5,860 nucleotides of DNA from the NCBI GenBank assembly GCA_028820035.1, contig JAPPKI010000191.1, positions 1 through 5,860 of the forward strand, read 5' to 3'. This stretch comes from a bacterium. Its GTDB lineage: Bacteria; Actinomycetota; Acidimicrobiia; Acidimicrobiales; Bin134. Every line of letters starts with the position of its first letter. Position 1 is the first letter of the stretch. The position numbers and the translations under genes are program-made. Shown piece after piece: positions 5,097-5,860 of this stretch. Under the pieces are notes generated by a model, which was not told where the DNA came from, made no database searches, and saw only the letters and a list, made by a program, of their open reading frames with translations.

Positions 5097-5860
5097 TCGA
5101 CCAGTGGCGTTTGTGACCGGGGCTAGCCGGGGGATTGGGAAGTCTTGCTCGGTGCATCTGGCCCGGGCGGGCTTTGATGTGGCGGTGTCGGCCCGGACTG
5201 TGCAGGACGGCGAGCAGCGGGAACACTCGTCCACGGTGAAGCGGTCGGACACCTCGCCGCTGCCCGGCAGCCTGTCGGCCACTGCCGCGCTGGTGGCAGA
5301 GGCCGGGGGCGATGCGCTGATCGTGGCAGCCGACTTGTTGGACTTCGCCTCTTTGGAGGCCGCGGCGTCCACGGTGTTGGAGCGGTGGGGACGGGTGGAC
5401 GTGGTGGTGAACAACGGGCGCTATATCGGGCCCGGCCACATGGACCGCCTGCTCGACACCCCGATTGAGCTGCTCGATCACCACCTGAAGGCCAACTGCC
5501 TGGCCCCGCTGGTGCTCATCAAGGCGCTCTTGCCCCAGATGATCGAGCGGGGCCGCGGCACCCTGGTGAACATCACCTCGGCCTCGGGCTACGCCGATCC
5601 CACCGAGGCGGCGGGCGACGGCGGCTGGGGCATGGGCTATGGCATCAGCAAGGGCGCCTTTCACCGGGTGGCTGGGTTCTTGGCCGCGGAGCACGGCGCC
5701 CAGGGCATCAACACCTTCAACGTGCAGCCGGGCTACATCTCCACCGAGCGCATCGCCCAAGACATGGCCCAGTTCGGCTTCGATGACACCGGCCAGCCCG
5801 CCGACGTGATCGGCGCGGTGGTGGCCTGGCTGGCCACCGATCCCGAGGCCGCGGAGCTGA
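5089..5860 (+). CDS. SDR family NAD(P)-dependent oxidoreductase (3' end beyond window)
   Basis: A short-chain dehydrogenase/reductase that oxidises an alcohol or reduces a ketone with NAD(P). The first 257 residues are seen and the frame is still open at the right edge. Features are the cofactor loop TGASRGIG (10-17), AADLLD (80-85) at the adenine-binding turn, and VVVNNGRYIG (105-114). The family's active-site Asn is probably Asn136, the Ser lies in NITSASG (161-167), and the pair Tyr184/Lys188 is in YGISK. PGYIST (215-220) follows. Arg14 and Arg36 hint at NADP(H) preference. Two departures from the plain classical form are visible: an extended segment at about 38-62, between strand 2 and helix 3, and extra Gly/Ala/Trp-rich residues (about 172-182) between the catalytic Ser and Tyr. 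The ATG lies inside the end of the SnoaL-like gene, with no separate Shine-Dalgarno sequence, implying translational coupling. The substrate is unknown. The missing part should be the C-terminal helix and tail. Confidence 0.92.
   Translation, partial: MSDRPVAFVTGASRGIGKSCSVHLARAGFDVAVSARTVQDGEQREHSSTVKRSDTSPLPGSLSATAALVAEAGGDALIVAADLLDFASLEAAASTVLERWGRVDVVVNNGRYIGPGHMDRLLDTPIELLDHHLKANCLAPLVLIKALLPQMIERGRGTLVNITSASGYADPTEAAGDGGWGMGYGISKGAFHRVAGFLAAEHGAQGINTFNVQPGYISTERIAQDMAQFGFDDTGQPADVIGAVVAWLATDPEAAEL

Noticed and set aside
4993..5760. A 255-codon minus-strand frame opposite the SDR gene
   Set aside because: It is a shadow of the SDR codons with no recognisable domain; the plus strand has a clear Rossmann and YxxxK pattern.

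Overview
The window is GC-rich and tightly packed, with short gaps and strong third-position GC bias. The gene content points to an actinobacterium: an Rpf-type transglycosylase, a ferrochelatase with the actinobacterial cysteine pattern, and a FadD/SnoaL/SDR lipid-type cluster. A lineage such as the Acidimicrobiia would fit, but that placement is inference from gene content and style only. There is no RNA gene, CRISPR array, insertion sequence or phage gene, and no stretch over about 85 bases without a gene.

Layout. Positions 1-212 (minus) hold the first 70 codons of a multi-pass membrane protein that runs off the left edge. It lies 12 bases downstream of a minus-strand gene (225-1139) for a secreted cell-wall enzyme. 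That enzyme has a signal peptide, a long coiled coil resembling the regulatory domain of RipA/CwlO/PcsB peptidoglycan hydrolases, and a C-terminal Rpf-like transglycosylase domain. Across an 82-base divergent gap, which contains an interrupted 12-bp inverted repeat, lies ferrochelatase hemH (1222-2220, plus). It converges on an AIM24-family gene (2238-2921, minus), with a small hairpin at the junction. Upstream of the AIM24 gene and on the same strand is an ANL-superfamily acyl-CoA synthetase (2985-4553, minus). A 54-base divergent gap separates it from a plus-strand pair: a SnoaL-like protein (4608-5096) and an SDR oxidoreductase (5089 to the right edge, incomplete), which overlap by 8 bases.

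How the genes work together. The left part concerns the cell envelope and heme supply. The right part (acyl-CoA synthetase, SnoaL-like protein, SDR) has the look of an actinobacterial fatty-acid, steroid or related carbon-catabolism module: CoA activation plus a dehydrogenase/reductase and an NTF2-fold partner. The substrate cannot be read from the sequence. No clearly new system is visible. The items most worth a second look are the coiled-coil plus Rpf-domain architecture, the inverted repeat between it and hemH, and a recurring TAnnnT box placed exactly 7 bases before start codons that lack a Shine-Dalgarno sequence, suggesting leaderless transcripts.
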